DNA from: Streptomyces sp. NBC_00582
GTDB lineage: Bacteria; Actinomycetota; Actinomycetes; Streptomycetales; Streptomycetaceae
Length of the DNA stretch: 64,000 nt
Reading direction: 5' to 3'
NCBI RefSeq assembly: GCF_036345155.1
Contig: NZ_CP107772.1
Location: 6,014,001 to 6,078,000, forward strand
The position numbers and the translations under genes are program-made. The notes under the pieces are model-generated. The model was not told where the DNA came from. It searched no databases and saw only the letters and a program-made list of their open reading frames with translations. Shown here in pieces: positions 42,522 through 54,171 of this stretch. How positions within the stretch are numbered: position 1 is the stretch's first letter; each line of letters opens with the position of its first letter.

Positions 42522-44345
42522 ATGGACCGTTACCCGCCCATCGCCGACCACGGGCTGATCGGCGACCTGCAGACCGCCGCCCTGGTGACCTCCGGAGGGG
42601 TCATCGACTGGCTGGCGGCGCCCCGCTTCGACTCGCCCAGCGTCTTCGCGTCCCTACTCGACCACGACGGCGGCGGCCACTTCCTGTTCGCGCCGACCGC
42701 CCCCGAGGTGACGCGCCGCCAGTTGTACTACCCGGACAGCGCGGTCGTCGTGACCCGGTTCCTGTCGCCCGACGGGGTCGGCGAGGTCATCGACCACATG
42801 CCGGTCATCGAACCCCGGGTCCCCTCCGAGCGGCACACCGTGGTGCGGTTGGTGCGGACCGTGCGCGGCACCGTGCGCTTCGACCTGGACTGCCGGCCCC
42901 GCTTCGACTACGGCCGGGCCGGCCACACCCTCGACCTGTCCGACGGGTCCGCCGCCTTCCGCTCCCGCGGGGCGACCGCCCACCTGCAGAGCACGTTCCC
43001 GCTGCAACCGCACGGGACGGACGTCCGCGGCTCCGTCACCCTGAACGCAGGACAGTCGGCGGCCGCCGTGTTCACCGTGGGCGGCCCGGCCGACGAGGCG
43101 CCCCCGCCGCCGACCGTCGAATCGGCCGAGAAGGACATGTGGGACGTCATCGACTTCTGGCAGCGCTGGGTGCGCACCTCCCGCTACCGGGGCCGCTGGC
43201 CGGACATGGTGAACCGCTCGGCCATCACCCTCAAACTGCTCACCTACGCCCCGAGCGGCGCCCCCGTCGCCGCCGCCACGATGGGCCTGCCCGAACAGGT
43301 CGGCGGGGAACGCAACTGGGACTACCGCTACACCTGGGTGCGCGACGCCTCGCTGTCCGTACGGGCCCTGCTCGACCTGGGCTTCCTCGACGAGGCAGGC
43401 CAGTTCGTGCGCTGGCTCGGCGACCGGCTGCGGGCCCGCGACGGCTCCGGCGGCGAACCGCTGCAGATCATGTACCGGGTCGACGGCGACCCGCTGCTGA
43501 CCGAGGAGACCCTCGACCACTTCGAGGGCTACCGCGGCTCCAGTCCCGTACGCGCCGGGAACGCCGCCGCCGACCAGCTCCAGCTCGACATCTACGGCGA
43601 GCTGTTCTACGCGATGTCCGAGGGCATCGACGAGATCGGCCAGCAGGTCGGCTACCACGGCTGGAAGGGCCTGACCCGGCTGATGGACTGGCTGTCCGAC
43701 CACTGGGACCGGCCCGACGAGGGCGTGTGGGAGACCCGCGGCGGACGCAAGGACTTCACCTACAGCCGGGTGATGTGCTGGGCCGCCTTCGACAACTGCC
43801 TGCGCATGGCCGAGGAGTTCCGCCGCCCCGCGAACACCCAGCGCTGGACCCGGGCCCGCGACGAGATCCTGGAGCAGGTCATGGAGCGCGGCTGGAGCCA
43901 GAAGGAGCAGGCACTGGTCCAGCACTACGGCGGTGACGTCCTCGACGCCTCGCTGCTGCTCGCCCCGCGCGTCGGGTTCATCGCCCCGCGCAGCCCCGGC
44001 TGGCTGTCCACCCTCGACGCGATCGACCAGCGGCTGGTCTCCGACAGCCTGGTCTACCGCTACGACCCGGCGGCCTCACCCGACGGACTGCGCGGCTCCG
44101 AGGGCACGTTCAGCCTGTGCACCTTCCTGTACGTCGACGCGCTCGCCCGCGCCGGCCGGCTCCCGCAGGCCCGCTACACCTTCGAGAAGATGCACACGTA
44201 CGCCAACCACGTGGGACTGTTCGCGGAGGAGATCGGCCCGAGCGGCGAGCAGCTCGGCAACTTCCCGCAGGCCTTCACCCATCTGTCGCTGATCATGGCC
44301 GCGTCGACCCTGGACGACGCCCTCGACCGGACGGCGGCTCGCTGA
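42522..44345 (+). CDS. Glycoside hydrolase family 15 (glucoamylase/trehalase-like)
   Basis: A 607-residue cytoplasmic enzyme with the GH15 N-terminal beta domain (DHGLIGDLQTAALVTSGG) and an (alpha/alpha)6 barrel from about 240. The active-site motif is NWDYRYTWVRDASL near 265; a second acidic region reads EEIGPSGEQLGNFPQ near 570. In actinobacteria such proteins include trehalases as well as glucoamylases; the substrate is not set by sequence. ATG at 42522 behind GAGGA. It overlaps the convergent CLC gene by 53 bp. Confidence 0.94.
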   Translation: MDRYPPIADHGLIGDLQTAALVTSGGVIDWLAAPRFDSPSVFASLLDHDGGGHFLFAPTAPEVTRRQLYYPDSAVVVTRFLSPDGVGEVIDHMPVIEPRVPSERHTVVRLVRTVRGTVRFDLDCRPRFDYGRAGHTLDLSDGSAAFRSRGATAHLQSTFPLQPHGTDVRGSVTLNAGQSAAAVFTVGGPADEAPPPPTVESAEKDMWDVIDFWQRWVRTSRYRGRWPDMVNRSAITLKLLTYAPSGAPVAAATMGLPEQVGGERNWDYRYTWVRDASLSVRALLDLGFLDEAGQFVRWLGDRLRARDGSGGEPLQIMYRVDGDPLLTEETLDHFEGYRGSSPVRAGNAAADQLQLDIYGELFYAMSEGIDEIGQQVGYHGWKGLTRLMDWLSDHWDRPDEGVWETRGGRKDFTYSRVMCWAAFDNCLRMAEEFRRPANTQRWTRARDEILEQVMERGWSQKEQALVQHYGGDVLDASLLLAPRVGFIAPRSPGWLSTLDAIDQRLVSDSLVYRYDPAASPDGLRGSEGTFSLCTFLYVDALARAGRLPQARYTFEKMHTYANHVGLFAEEIGPSGEQLGNFPQAFTHLSLIMAASTLDDALDRTAAR

Positions 44346-45678
44346 ACGGGGGGATCGCGGGCCCCTGCGGCAGCGTCTCGACCACCACGAAGGAGATCAC
44401 GGTGGCCAGCACCACCAGCGCCACCGTGTCCACATTGCCCAGCAGCAGCACGACCAGCACCACACTGCTCACCGGCACCCTGAGGGCCGCCGTCAGCGAG
44501 GCCGCCATCCCCGCCGCCATCGCCGGCACCAGCCCCAGCCCGGGCAGCGGCGCGAGCAGGACGCCGGCCGCCCCGCCGAGGAACAGCGACGGGAAGACGG
44601 GCCCGCCGCGCAGGCCGCCCAGACACAGCGCGTAGGCCAGGGCCTTGAACACCAGCACCGCGACCAGGGTGCCCACCGACCAGGCGTGCGGGTCCTGCGC
44701 CAGGCGGGACAGCGCGGCCTCCCCGGACAGCGCGGCCTCCGCGGGCGACCGCCCGGTGGAGACCGCGTACAGGGTGACGCTCACCGCCACGCCGATGCCG
44801 CACAGGGTGGTGTGCAGGACCGTGCGGGTCGTGACGAACCCGGCCGTGAACCGTCCGCCCACGAAGATCCCGTGGACGGCGAACGCGATGACCGGCGCCA
44901 GCACCAGCACCCACAGCACGTCCGGCCAGTCGAGCGGCGGCGGCTTGGGCAGACCGATGTCCAGGCTGCCCGTCTCGAACCCGGTCCAGTGCACGAACCC
45001 GGTGAAGATCAGGTCCCCGACCCCGCTCGCCAGCAGGGCCGGCAGCATCACCGCGAACAGCTGCGGCCCGCCGACCCCGGCCACCTCCATCAGCAGCACC
45101 CCGCCCACCAGCGGGTTCCCGAACAGCGCCGAGATGGACGCCGCCGCCCCGGCCGCGCCGAGCAGACCCTTGCTCGCCTCGGTCTGCGGCGCCCGCACGA
45201 GGCTCGCGAACAGCAGCGCGAGACCGCCGCCCAGCGCGATCAGCGGCGCCTCGGGACCCAGCACGACCCCGAGCGGCAGCCCGACCATGGCCGCCACCAG
45301 GACCCCCGGCAGCGCCTCCTCGGTGACCCCGCCCGCGTGCAGCCCGGCCGCCGGAAGGTGCCCGCCCCGCCCGGGGAACCGGGCGACCACCACACCGACC
45401 ACGAGCCCCGCCACCGTCAGCAGCGGCAGCCCCCACCACCAGGGGGCCTGCTTCCAGCCCAGGTCCTGCGGCCACTCGGTCCAGATCAGGCGCTCCAGCT
45501 TGTTGAGCGCCACGAGGAACCAGAACGCGACCAGCGCCACCGGGATGCCGATCAGTCCGCAGAACACCAGCGCCCTGCGGTACTCCGGCCGGTTCAGCAT
45601 GGTCCGCAGCACATCGGCTTCCTGGGGCTGGCTGCCCGCCGCAGGCCCGCCCTTGTCTCCACTCGTCACAGGAGTCAT
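44293..45678 (-). CDS. CLC-type chloride channel/ion-transport protein
   Basis: A 461-residue membrane protein with the CLC layout of about 16 short helices. The usual G-K/R-E-G-P selectivity motif is GPEAP here (VVLGPEAPLIALGGGLALLF), and the classic gating Glu is displaced, so transport may differ from known antiporters. GNPLVGGVLLMEVAG and GLRGGPVFPSLFLGG are good family matches. The ATG at 45678 has no clear ribosome binding site, so a start at 45669 is possible. Its 3' end overlaps GH15. Confidence 0.85.
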   Translation of the reverse strand: MTPVTSGDKGGPAAGSQPQEADVLRTMLNRPEYRRALVFCGLIGIPVALVAFWFLVALNKLERLIWTEWPQDLGWKQAPWWWGLPLLTVAGLVVGVVVARFPGRGGHLPAAGLHAGGVTEEALPGVLVAAMVGLPLGVVLGPEAPLIALGGGLALLFASLVRAPQTEASKGLLGAAGAAASISALFGNPLVGGVLLMEVAGVGGPQLFAVMLPALLASGVGDLIFTGFVHWTGFETGSLDIGLPKPPPLDWPDVLWVLVLAPVIAFAVHGIFVGGRFTAGFVTTRTVLHTTLCGIGVAVSVTLYAVSTGRSPAEAALSGEAALSRLAQDPHAWSVGTLVAVLVFKALAYALCLGGLRGGPVFPSLFLGGAAGVLLAPLPGLGLVPAMAAGMAASLTAALRVPVSSVVLVVLLLGNVDTVALVVLATVISFVVVETLPQGPAIPPFSEPPSGRGRRPGSTRP

Positions 45679-45696
45679 AGCAGGAGGAAACCATCC

Positions 45697-46236
45697 ATGA
45701 CGGTCGACGCCGTCCGCTGCCACGCCGTGGGCGCCCCGCGGCGCCCGGCCCTGTGGGATCGTGGTCCCGTGACGCTGGAGGACCTCGTCCGGCTGCGCCG
45801 GGCCCGTGACGCGATGGACCGCCACTACGCCGAGCCGCTCGACGTGCCGGCCCTGGCGCGTCTCGCCCTGATGTCCCCCGGCCACTTCTCCCGCAGCTTC
45901 CGCGCCGCCTTCGGGGAGACGCCGTACAGCTATCTCATGACCCGGCGGATCGAGCGCGCCAAGGCGCTGCTGCGACGCGGCGACCTGACGGTCACCGAGG
46001 TCTGCTTCGAGGTCGGCTGCACCTCGCTCGGCTCGTTCAGCTCGCGGTTCACCGAGCTCGTCGGCGAGACCCCGAGCGCCTACCGGGCCCGTGAACACGA
46101 CGAGGGCACCGCCGTCCCCGCCTGCTACGCCAAGATCCACACCAGGCCGGTCAGGAACCCGGGCAGGAACCCCGTCGGCAACCCCGTCGGCAACCCCGTC
46201 AGGAATGGAGAAGCGAAAGCGGGGCCCCGCCCGTAG
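45697..46236 (+). CDS. AraC-family regulator
   Basis: A 179-residue protein with only the DNA-binding part: helix-turn-helix 1 is LDVPALARLALMSPGHFSRSF, helix-turn-helix 2 is LTVTEVCFEVGCTSLGSFSS, ending ETPSAYR. No effector domain is present. The C-terminus has a short GNPVGNPV repeat. AGGAGG is 9 bp before the ATG. The next gene, a UvrA paralogue, starts 10 bp downstream and is probably its target. It is divergent from the CLC gene. Confidence 0.9.
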   Translation: MTVDAVRCHAVGAPRRPALWDRGPVTLEDLVRLRRARDAMDRHYAEPLDVPALARLALMSPGHFSRSFRAAFGETPYSYLMTRRIERAKALLRRGDLTVTEVCFEVGCTSLGSFSSRFTELVGETPSAYRAREHDEGTAVPACYAKIHTRPVRNPGRNPVGNPVGNPVRNGEAKAGPRP

Positions 46237-46246
46237 CGTGAGCCGC

Positions 46247-48613
<2,367 letters not shown>

Positions 48614-48696
48614 CGCCCCTTCACCCGGCCCCTTCACCCGGCCCCTTCACCCGGCCCTTTCGCCCGGCCCGCGGGGCCCGGCGTGCGGGGCCCGGC

Positions 48697-48831
48697 GTCC
48701 CCACCCGGCTCGCGGGGCCCGGTGTCCCCACCCGGCTCGCGGGGCCCGGTGTCCCCACCCGGCTCGCGGGGCCCGGTGTCCCCACCCGGCTCGCGGGGCC
48801 CGGTGTCCCCACCCGGCTCGCGGGGCCCGGG
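48697..48831. repeat. Perfect 27-bp tandem repeat, five copies
   Basis: Unit GTCCCCACCCGGCTCGCGGG plus GCCCGGT, copies starting at 48697, 48724, 48751, 48778 and 48805. Copies are contiguous with no spacer, so this is not CRISPR. Confidence 0.92.
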
Positions 48832-49140
48832 CCGTGGACCTGGCGCCCTCACCCGGCCCGCGGACCCGGCCCCCGGGATGGCGCCCGGACCCGGCGCACT
48901 CACCCCCGGCGCCCGAACGCCTCCTGCCAGGCCCGCAACAGCGGGCCCACGCCCGGCTCGGCGGGGGCGTCGGCGGTGGCCCCAGGCCCCGGGCTCGGCG
49001 CCCGGACCCGGGTCCTGGACCCGGTGCCCGGACCTGGCGCCCTCACCCGGCTCGCGGACCCGGTGCCCGGACCTGGCGCCCTCACCCGGCTCGCGGACCC
49101 GGGTCCCGGCGCCGGGGGCCGGGGCCGGACCCGGCCCCCG

Positions 49141-49231
49141 GCCCCGGCGCCCCGCCCCGGCGCCAGGGCTCGGCGCCCGGGGAGCGGACCCGGCGCCCTC
49201 ACCCGACCCCGGACCCCGCGCCCTGAGCGGG
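49141..49231. repeat. 91-bp direct repeat, left copy
   Basis: Nearly identical to 49333-49423 (about three mismatches). Shared core includes CGCCAGGGCTCGGCGCCCGG and GACCCCGGACCCCGCGCCCT. The two copies are 192 bp apart. Confidence 0.8.
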
Positions 49232-49332
49232 CTTCGTGACCCGGCTCCGACCCGGCTCCGACCCGGCTCCGACCCGGCCCCGGATGGGGCCCGGACCTGG
49301 GGCCCGGACCTGGGGCCCGGACCTGGGGCCCG

Positions 49333-49423
49333 GCCCCGGCGCCCGGCCCCGGCGCCAGGGCTCGGCGCCCGGGAAGCGGACCCGGCGCCCTCATCCGACC
49401 CCGGACCCCGCGCCCTGAGCGGG
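49333..49423. repeat. 91-bp direct repeat, right copy
   Basis: Right copy of the 49141-49231 repeat. It ends 54 bp before the stop of the ABC permease gene, so it may also act in that gene's 3' region. Confidence 0.8.
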
Positions 49424-49476
49424 ACTCCTGACCCGGTGTCCTGCCGGGCGCCCTCGCCCGGTGTCGGTCGGCGTTC

Positions 49477-52095
49477 TCACTCCGGGTCGGCCCCCAGCGC
49501 CGTCATCGGGGTGACCCGGGACGCGCGGCGGGCCGGGAGGAGGCCCGCCAGGGCGGTGAGCAGCGTCAGGCCCGTGAAGACGGCCAGGAGTTGTCCCGTC
49601 GGCAGTCGCAGCGGGGCTTGGCCGACGGCACCGCGGACGAGCAGCCAGGCGTAGGGGACGCCGAGGGCCAGACCGAGGACGCCGCCCAGGACGCCGTACA
49701 ACCCGGCCTCCAGGGCGATCGTCCGGCGCAGGGCCCCGCCGCCCAGACCGAGCGCGCGCAACAGCCCGAATTCACGGGTGCGTTCGATCGCGGTCAGGCC
49801 GGTGGTCGTGGTGACGCCGACGACCGCCATGAGGACGGTCAGCGCGACGAGCCCGAGCGCGGTGGTGAGCAGGACGTCGAGCGTGCCCCGGTTGTCGTCC
49901 CGTACCTCCGCCAGAACCTGCAGACCCGCGTCGTCCGGGTCGGCGACGTGCGCCCGGATCAGGGACTCCAGCGCCCGGTACGCCGCACCCCGCCCGGCGG
50001 CACCCCGGTGCGCGGCGTCGGCGAGGACACCGCTCGCGTGGGCGGACGCGCCCAGCCGGTCGAGGTCGCCGGGGGCGACGATCACCCCCGTCCGGAGCGG
50101 GCCCTCACCCGACAGCGTGGCGGCGACGGTCAGCCGGAGCCGGCCGTGCCGGGACGCAAGGGTGAAGGTGTCGCCCGCCCGTACACCCAGCGACCCGGCC
50201 AGGTCGGCGGCGACCACCGCGCGACCGGGGCCCAGGTCGTCGAGGGAGCCGGTGACGGTGTCGACGTCCTCGCCGGTCGGCAGCGCCTGCGGATCCAGAT
50301 CGCCGACCTGGATCTCCGAACCGTCCACGGGCACCGGCAGCAGGCGGTACGGGGTGACGTGGACGAGTTCGGGCGACGCGGCGAACGCCCTGACCGCGCC
50401 CGCGTCCCAGCCCTCGGCGCCGGCCGTGACCGCGAAGTCGGCCGGGGCGGTGACGGCCGCCTCCCGCTGCAGCTGGCCGCCGAGACAGGCCACGGCGACG
50501 AGCGCGCCGGACACCAGCGCGACCCCGAGCGCGACCACCACGGAGACGGCCGCGGCCCGGCGCGGTGTGCCGCCGACCCCGCTGACGGCCAGCCGCCCGG
50601 TGGCGCCGAGCCGCCGCAGCGGCCACCCGGCCACGGCCAGCACGGGCCGTACCAGCAGCGGCCCCAGGGCGATGAGCGCCAGGAACGCGCAGCCCGCCGA
50701 GACGACGGTGACCGGCATCCCGAACGAGGCGTCGTGGTCCTGCCGCCCCCGCCCCGGCAGCTCGCTGACGAGCAGGGCGGCGAGCCCCGCCGCCAGGGCG
50801 GCGAACACGGTCCCGACGGTGAGCCGGGCGGGACCGATCCGGCGTTCCCCCGTGACCGTCCCGGCCGCCCGCAGCGCCTCGAGCGGCGACACCCCGGCCG
50901 CCGCCGACGCCGGGGCGAGCACCGCCCCCACGGTCACCAGTACCGCCCCCACGACCACCAGCACGCCGTACGACACCCCGGCCCCCGGCGCCGACAGCTC
51001 CCGTCCGGAGAGCAACCGCGCGGCCGCCGGCGCGAGATGCCCGGCGCCGGAGGCGAGCAGCACCCCGGTCGTGCCCGCGACCGCCCCCACCAGGGCGCCC
51101 TCCACCGCGAGCGCGGCCACCAGCCGGCGCCGGCCGGCGCCGATGGCCCGCAACAGCGCCAACTGCCGCAGCCGCTGCGCGAAGACGATCCGGAACGTCG
51201 AGGTCGCGACCAGGGCCGCCGCCCCCACCGCCACCGCCAGGAACACGGAGATCAGCCGGAACACCTCCCGCAGATCCCCGCCCACGGCGTCGCGTTCCTC
51301 CTCGGCGCGCACCGCGGCACCGGTCCTCAGGGACGCACCGGGGGAGTCGTGGTCCAGCACGGCACGCACCCGCCGCGCCAACTCCTCCGGTACGACCCCG
51401 TGCCCGGCCCGCACGTCGAGGCGCGGGAAGCCCGGCGACTGGGCGTACGGCAGCAGCCGCGCGTCGGTCGCGTACCCGCCCGCCTGCTGCTCGGCGGTCG
51501 TGCCGCTCCTGACCACGCCGGTGACGGTGAGGGGGACCTTGCGGGACTTCTCCGGGTGCGCGGGGTCGGGCAGGAGCAGGGCGGTGCGGGTGCCGGGGGT
51601 GAGGAGGAGTTCCTCGGCGGCCTGCCGGTTCACCGCGATCTCGCCTGCGCCGTCGGGGTAGCGGCCCTCGACGAGCTCGACCTGGGACAGCGGTCCGGTG
51701 CCGGGGTCGGCGTGGAGCGGCAGATAGCGGTCGAACCGGCCGGAGACCGCCCCGCCGGCGTCCACCCGTCCGACGGCCCCGGCGACCCCCGGCAGCGCCC
51801 GGATCCGCCGTAGCGTGGCGGCGGTGAACCCGGACCCCGAGTCCTCGCCAGGGGTCGCGACCAGGCCGACCGCCTCGGAGGTGCCGCGGAAACGGTCGAG
51901 GGTGGTGTTCACCGTGATCTGCTGGACCATGACGGTGGCGAAGACGACGACGGCCGCGACCAGCACGGACAGGCCGGTGGTGAGCAGACGGCCGGGGCGG
52001 CTGAGGAGCTCGGCGAGTTGCGAACCGAGGACGGTCGCCCGCCAGGAGGGGGCCGGGACAAGGCCCGTCGGACCGCTGGGGCTCAGCGGGCTCAC
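49477..52095 (-). CDS. ABC transporter permease, FtsX/MacB type
   Basis: An 872-residue permease. The first helix is near 40-60 (GLSVLVAAVVVFATVMV), followed by a large extracytoplasmic MacB-like domain, a first FtsX unit near 265-390, a second extracytoplasmic segment and a final FtsX unit (about 740-865) ending GLLPARRASRVTPM. Duplicated-FtsX permeases of this length are typical of actinobacteria and export peptides, lipids or antibiotics. The GTG start overlaps the ATPase stop by 4 bp. Gene order with the sensor kinase and regulator suggests a BceAB-like envelope-stress module. Confidence 0.93.
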   Translation of the reverse strand: MSPLSPSGPTGLVPAPSWRATVLGSQLAELLSRPGRLLTTGLSVLVAAVVVFATVMVQQITVNTTLDRFRGTSEAVGLVATPGEDSGSGFTAATLRRIRALPGVAGAVGRVDAGGAVSGRFDRYLPLHADPGTGPLSQVELVEGRYPDGAGEIAVNRQAAEELLLTPGTRTALLLPDPAHPEKSRKVPLTVTGVVRSGTTAEQQAGGYATDARLLPYAQSPGFPRLDVRAGHGVVPEELARRVRAVLDHDSPGASLRTGAAVRAEEERDAVGGDLREVFRLISVFLAVAVGAAALVATSTFRIVFAQRLRQLALLRAIGAGRRRLVAALAVEGALVGAVAGTTGVLLASGAGHLAPAAARLLSGRELSAPGAGVSYGVLVVVGAVLVTVGAVLAPASAAAGVSPLEALRAAGTVTGERRIGPARLTVGTVFAALAAGLAALLVSELPGRGRQDHDASFGMPVTVVSAGCAFLALIALGPLLVRPVLAVAGWPLRRLGATGRLAVSGVGGTPRRAAAVSVVVALGVALVSGALVAVACLGGQLQREAAVTAPADFAVTAGAEGWDAGAVRAFAASPELVHVTPYRLLPVPVDGSEIQVGDLDPQALPTGEDVDTVTGSLDDLGPGRAVVAADLAGSLGVRAGDTFTLASRHGRLRLTVAATLSGEGPLRTGVIVAPGDLDRLGASAHASGVLADAAHRGAAGRGAAYRALESLIRAHVADPDDAGLQVLAEVRDDNRGTLDVLLTTALGLVALTVLMAVVGVTTTTGLTAIERTREFGLLRALGLGGGALRRTIALEAGLYGVLGGVLGLALGVPYAWLLVRGAVGQAPLRLPTGQLLAVFTGLTLLTALAGLLPARRASRVTPMTALGADPE

Positions 52096-52838
52096 CGGGT
52101 GGCCTTCTTCAGGGGCGACGCGGTGTCGTCGGTGAGGCGTCCGTCGGCGAGGACGAGGACCCGGTCCGCGTGGGCGGCGGCCCGCGGGTCGTGCGTCACC
52201 ATGACGACGGTCTGGCCGAGGTCGCGCACCGAACGGCGCAGCAGGTCGAGGACCTCCGTGCCCGACCGCGTGTCCAGGTTGCCGGTGGGCTCGTCGGCGA
52301 AGAGGACGGCGGGCCGGGCCACCAGGGCCCGTGCCAGCGCCACCCGCTGCTGCTGTCCTCCGGAGAGCTCGGCCGGCCGGTGGGACAGCCGGTCGCCGAT
52401 GCCGAGCACCCCGACGAGATGGTCGAGGAGCTCCCGGTCCGGGCGCCGGCCCGCCAGGCTGACGGGCAGCGCGATGTTCTCCAGCGCGGTGAGCTGGGGC
52501 AGAAGATGGAACGACTGGAAGACGAAGCCGACCTTGTCCCGCCGCACCCGGGTCAGCGCGCGGTCGGACAGCCCGGTCAGGTCGGTGCCGTCCAGCACCA
52601 CCCGGCCCGAGGTCGCCGAGTCGAGCCCGGCCAGACAGTGCATCAGCGTCGACTTGCCCGAGCCGGACGGGCCCGCGATCGCAGTGAACCGGGCCCGGGC
52701 GAAACCGACGGACACCCGGTCCAGTGCCCTGATCTCCGTCTCGCCCTGCCGATACGTCTTCACCAGATCCGTGGCGGTGGCGATGTCTTCGAGGGCGGTC
52801 GCGCCGACGCCCGTTTCCTTTTCCCGCGTCGTGGCCAT
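52092..52838 (-). CDS. ABC transporter ATP-binding protein (MacB/LolD type)
   Basis: A 248-residue ATPase. Walker A GPSGSGKST at 56-64, Q-loop in GFVFQSFHLLPQLTALEN, signature LSGGQQQRVALARAL, Walker B VLFADEPTGNLD, H-loop VTHD. This is the LolD/MacB subfamily that works with FtsX-type permeases. ATG at 52838 is preferred, with AAGGGGA upstream; an ATG at 52847 is too close to it. Co-translated with the permease. Confidence 0.95.
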   Translation of the reverse strand: MATTREKETGVGATALEDIATATDLVKTYRQGETEIRALDRVSVGFARARFTAIAGPSGSGKSTLMHCLAGLDSATSGRVVLDGTDLTGLSDRALTRVRRDKVGFVFQSFHLLPQLTALENIALPVSLAGRRPDRELLDHLVGVLGIGDRLSHRPAELSGGQQQRVALARALVARPAVLFADEPTGNLDTRSGTEVLDLLRRSVRDLGQTVVMVTHDPRAAAHADRVLVLADGRLTDDTASPLKKATR

Positions 52839-52867
52839 GAGCCGCATTCCCCTTTTCCCGCTCGGCG

Positions 52868-53323
52868 TCAGGGGGCGAGCGGCGGGAAGGTGATCGCGAC
52901 CTGGGCGTCGGCGCAGTGCTCGTTGGCCTTGTCGGACAACTTCAGCACCTTCGCGTCCGACGGGGGAGTTCCCTCGCCCTTGGCCCGGTCCGCCGCCCAC
53001 ACCTCGTACTGGGCGACACGGAAGCCGAGGTACCCGTCCTTCATCTGCGCCCTGCGCATCCGCATGGTGTCCCGCTCCCACGCCAGGACGGCCGCCTCGT
53101 CGGCGGGGAGGTCCTGGGCGTCGTCCACGATCCGCTGGGCCAGCGCGCAGTCGGCCTTCGAGGCCTGGCTGGGCTTCTGGTACTCCTGCCACCGGAGCGC
53201 GGCGGCGGTCGCGAGCACGGCGGACAGCGCGAGGGCGAGGGACCCGAAGACGATCGCCTTCGTCCTGCGGGGGCGGGGGGACCCGGCGGAGCGGGTGGGG
53301 TCGGTGGGGATGACGGCAGACAT
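52868..53323 (-). CDS. Membrane-anchored extracytoplasmic protein, unknown function
   Basis: A 151-residue protein: a basic start, one helix (AIVFGSLALALSAVLATAAAL, residues 23-43), then an extracytoplasmic helical domain with two Cys (SKADCALAQRIV, NEHCADAQVAI) that could pair. It lies between the response regulator and the ABC ATPase, 29 bp before the latter, so it is probably an accessory sensor or transporter component. ATG at 53323 with GGAGGAG. Confidence 0.75.
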   Translation of the reverse strand: MSAVIPTDPTRSAGSPRPRRTKAIVFGSLALALSAVLATAAALRWQEYQKPSQASKADCALAQRIVDDAQDLPADEAAVLAWERDTMRMRRAQMKDGYLGFRVAQYEVWAADRAKGEGTPPSDAKVLKLSDKANEHCADAQVAITFPPLAP

Positions 53324-53353
53324 ACGACTCCTCCGGGAGATGTCCGGGAATTG

Positions 53354-53371
53354 CTCCGGGGAATTCCGGAG
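53354..53371. promoter_or_regulatory. Inverted repeat upstream of the ABC transporter operon
   Basis: CTCCGG-GGAATT-CCGGAG: 6-bp arms around a 6-bp centre, 31 bp upstream of the membrane-anchored protein start. It lies between the response regulator gene and the transporter genes and may be the binding site of that regulator (inferred). Confidence 0.45.
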
Positions 53372-53505
53372 AACATGAGGAAATCCTCGAAGGAACGACG
53401 GCCCGGCACATCGGCCGGGAATGCGATGTCCGTACGGCCGGAATGCAACCGGGGTCGGAGGACGGGTCTACGACCGCGGTCGCAGACCCACCCGGTGACG
53501 CCCGG

Positions 53506-54171
53506 TCAGCCCGCCGGGCTCACGAGGCCGGCGTCGTAGGCGAAGATGACGGCCTGCACCCGGTCCCGCAGACCCAGCTTGGTGAGGATCTTGCCGAGAT
53601 GGGTCTTCACGGTCGCCTCCGCGATGAACAGCCGGCCGGCGATCTCGCCGTTCGACAGCCCCTCGGCGACCAGTCGGAGCACCTCGCGTTCCCGCGCGGT
53701 CAGCAGGTCCAGCCGCACGTCGTGCCGGGGCGAGGGCGCGAGCCGGCCCGCGAACCGGTCCAGGAGCTGACGGGTGACGCGCGGCGCCACCACCGACTCA
53801 CCGGCCGCCACGACCCGGATCGCCGCCACGACCTCCTCGGGCGGGGTGTTCTTCAGCAGAAAGCCGCTCGCCCCGGCCTGCAGCGCCGCGAAGGCGTCCT
53901 CGTCGGTGTCGAAGGTGGTGAGCACCAGCACCCGCGGCCCGTCGGGCAGCCGGCTCAGCCGCTCGGTGGCCTCGACGCCGTCCATGACCGGCATCCGGAT
54001 GTCCATGATGACGACGTCGGCCCCGGTGCGGGCGAGCAGCGCGAGGGCGTCCGCGCCGTTCTCCGCCTCGCCGACGACCTCGATGTCGTCCTGCGCGGCC
54101 AGCACCATCGCGAACCCCGCCCGGATCAGCGGCTGGTCGTCCACGACGACCACCCGTATCGCCCCGCTCAT
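53506..54171 (-). CDS. NarL/FixJ-family response regulator
   Basis: A 221-residue protein. Receiver domain 1-125 with DD at 11-12, phospho-acceptor D57 (VVIMDIRMPVMDG) and the conserved Lys in FLLKNTPPEE. LuxR-type helix-turn-helix at about 155-215 (LTAREREVLRLVAEGLSNGE, then IAEATVKTHL). ATG at 54171 overlaps the kinase stop. Together with the kinase upstream it forms a two-component pair for the ABC cluster that follows. Confidence 0.95.
   Translation of the reverse strand: MSGAIRVVVVDDQPLIRAGFAMVLAAQDDIEVVGEAENGADALALLARTGADVVIMDIRMPVMDGVEATERLSRLPDGPRVLVLTTFDTDEDAFAALQAGASGFLLKNTPPEEVVAAIRVVAAGESVVAPRVTRQLLDRFAGRLAPSPRHDVRLDLLTAREREVLRLVAEGLSNGEIAGRLFIAEATVKTHLGKILTKLGLRDRVQAVIFAYDAGLVSPAG

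Larger units (their letters stand above)
48614..49476. repeat. GC-rich non-coding repeat block
   Basis: About 860 bp with no gene I would support: frames are open only because of high GC and encode Gly/Pro repeats. Within it: CCCTTCACCCGG-type units at 48616-48660; a perfect 27-bp tandem repeat, five copies, at 48697-48831; ACCCGGCTCCG units near 49239-49275; GGGGCCCGGACCT units near 49289-49330; and a pair of 91-bp near-identical direct repeats. Confidence 0.8.

Noticed and set aside
48697..48831. CRISPR array
   Set aside because: Repeats are contiguous without unique spacers and no cas genes are present. The same applies to the arrays at 3162, 40887 and 56147.
48621..49418. Several Pro/Gly-repeat frames in the 27-bp repeat block
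   Set aside because: 27 bp is a multiple of three, so all frames stay open; none has a convincing start signal or non-repeat sequence.
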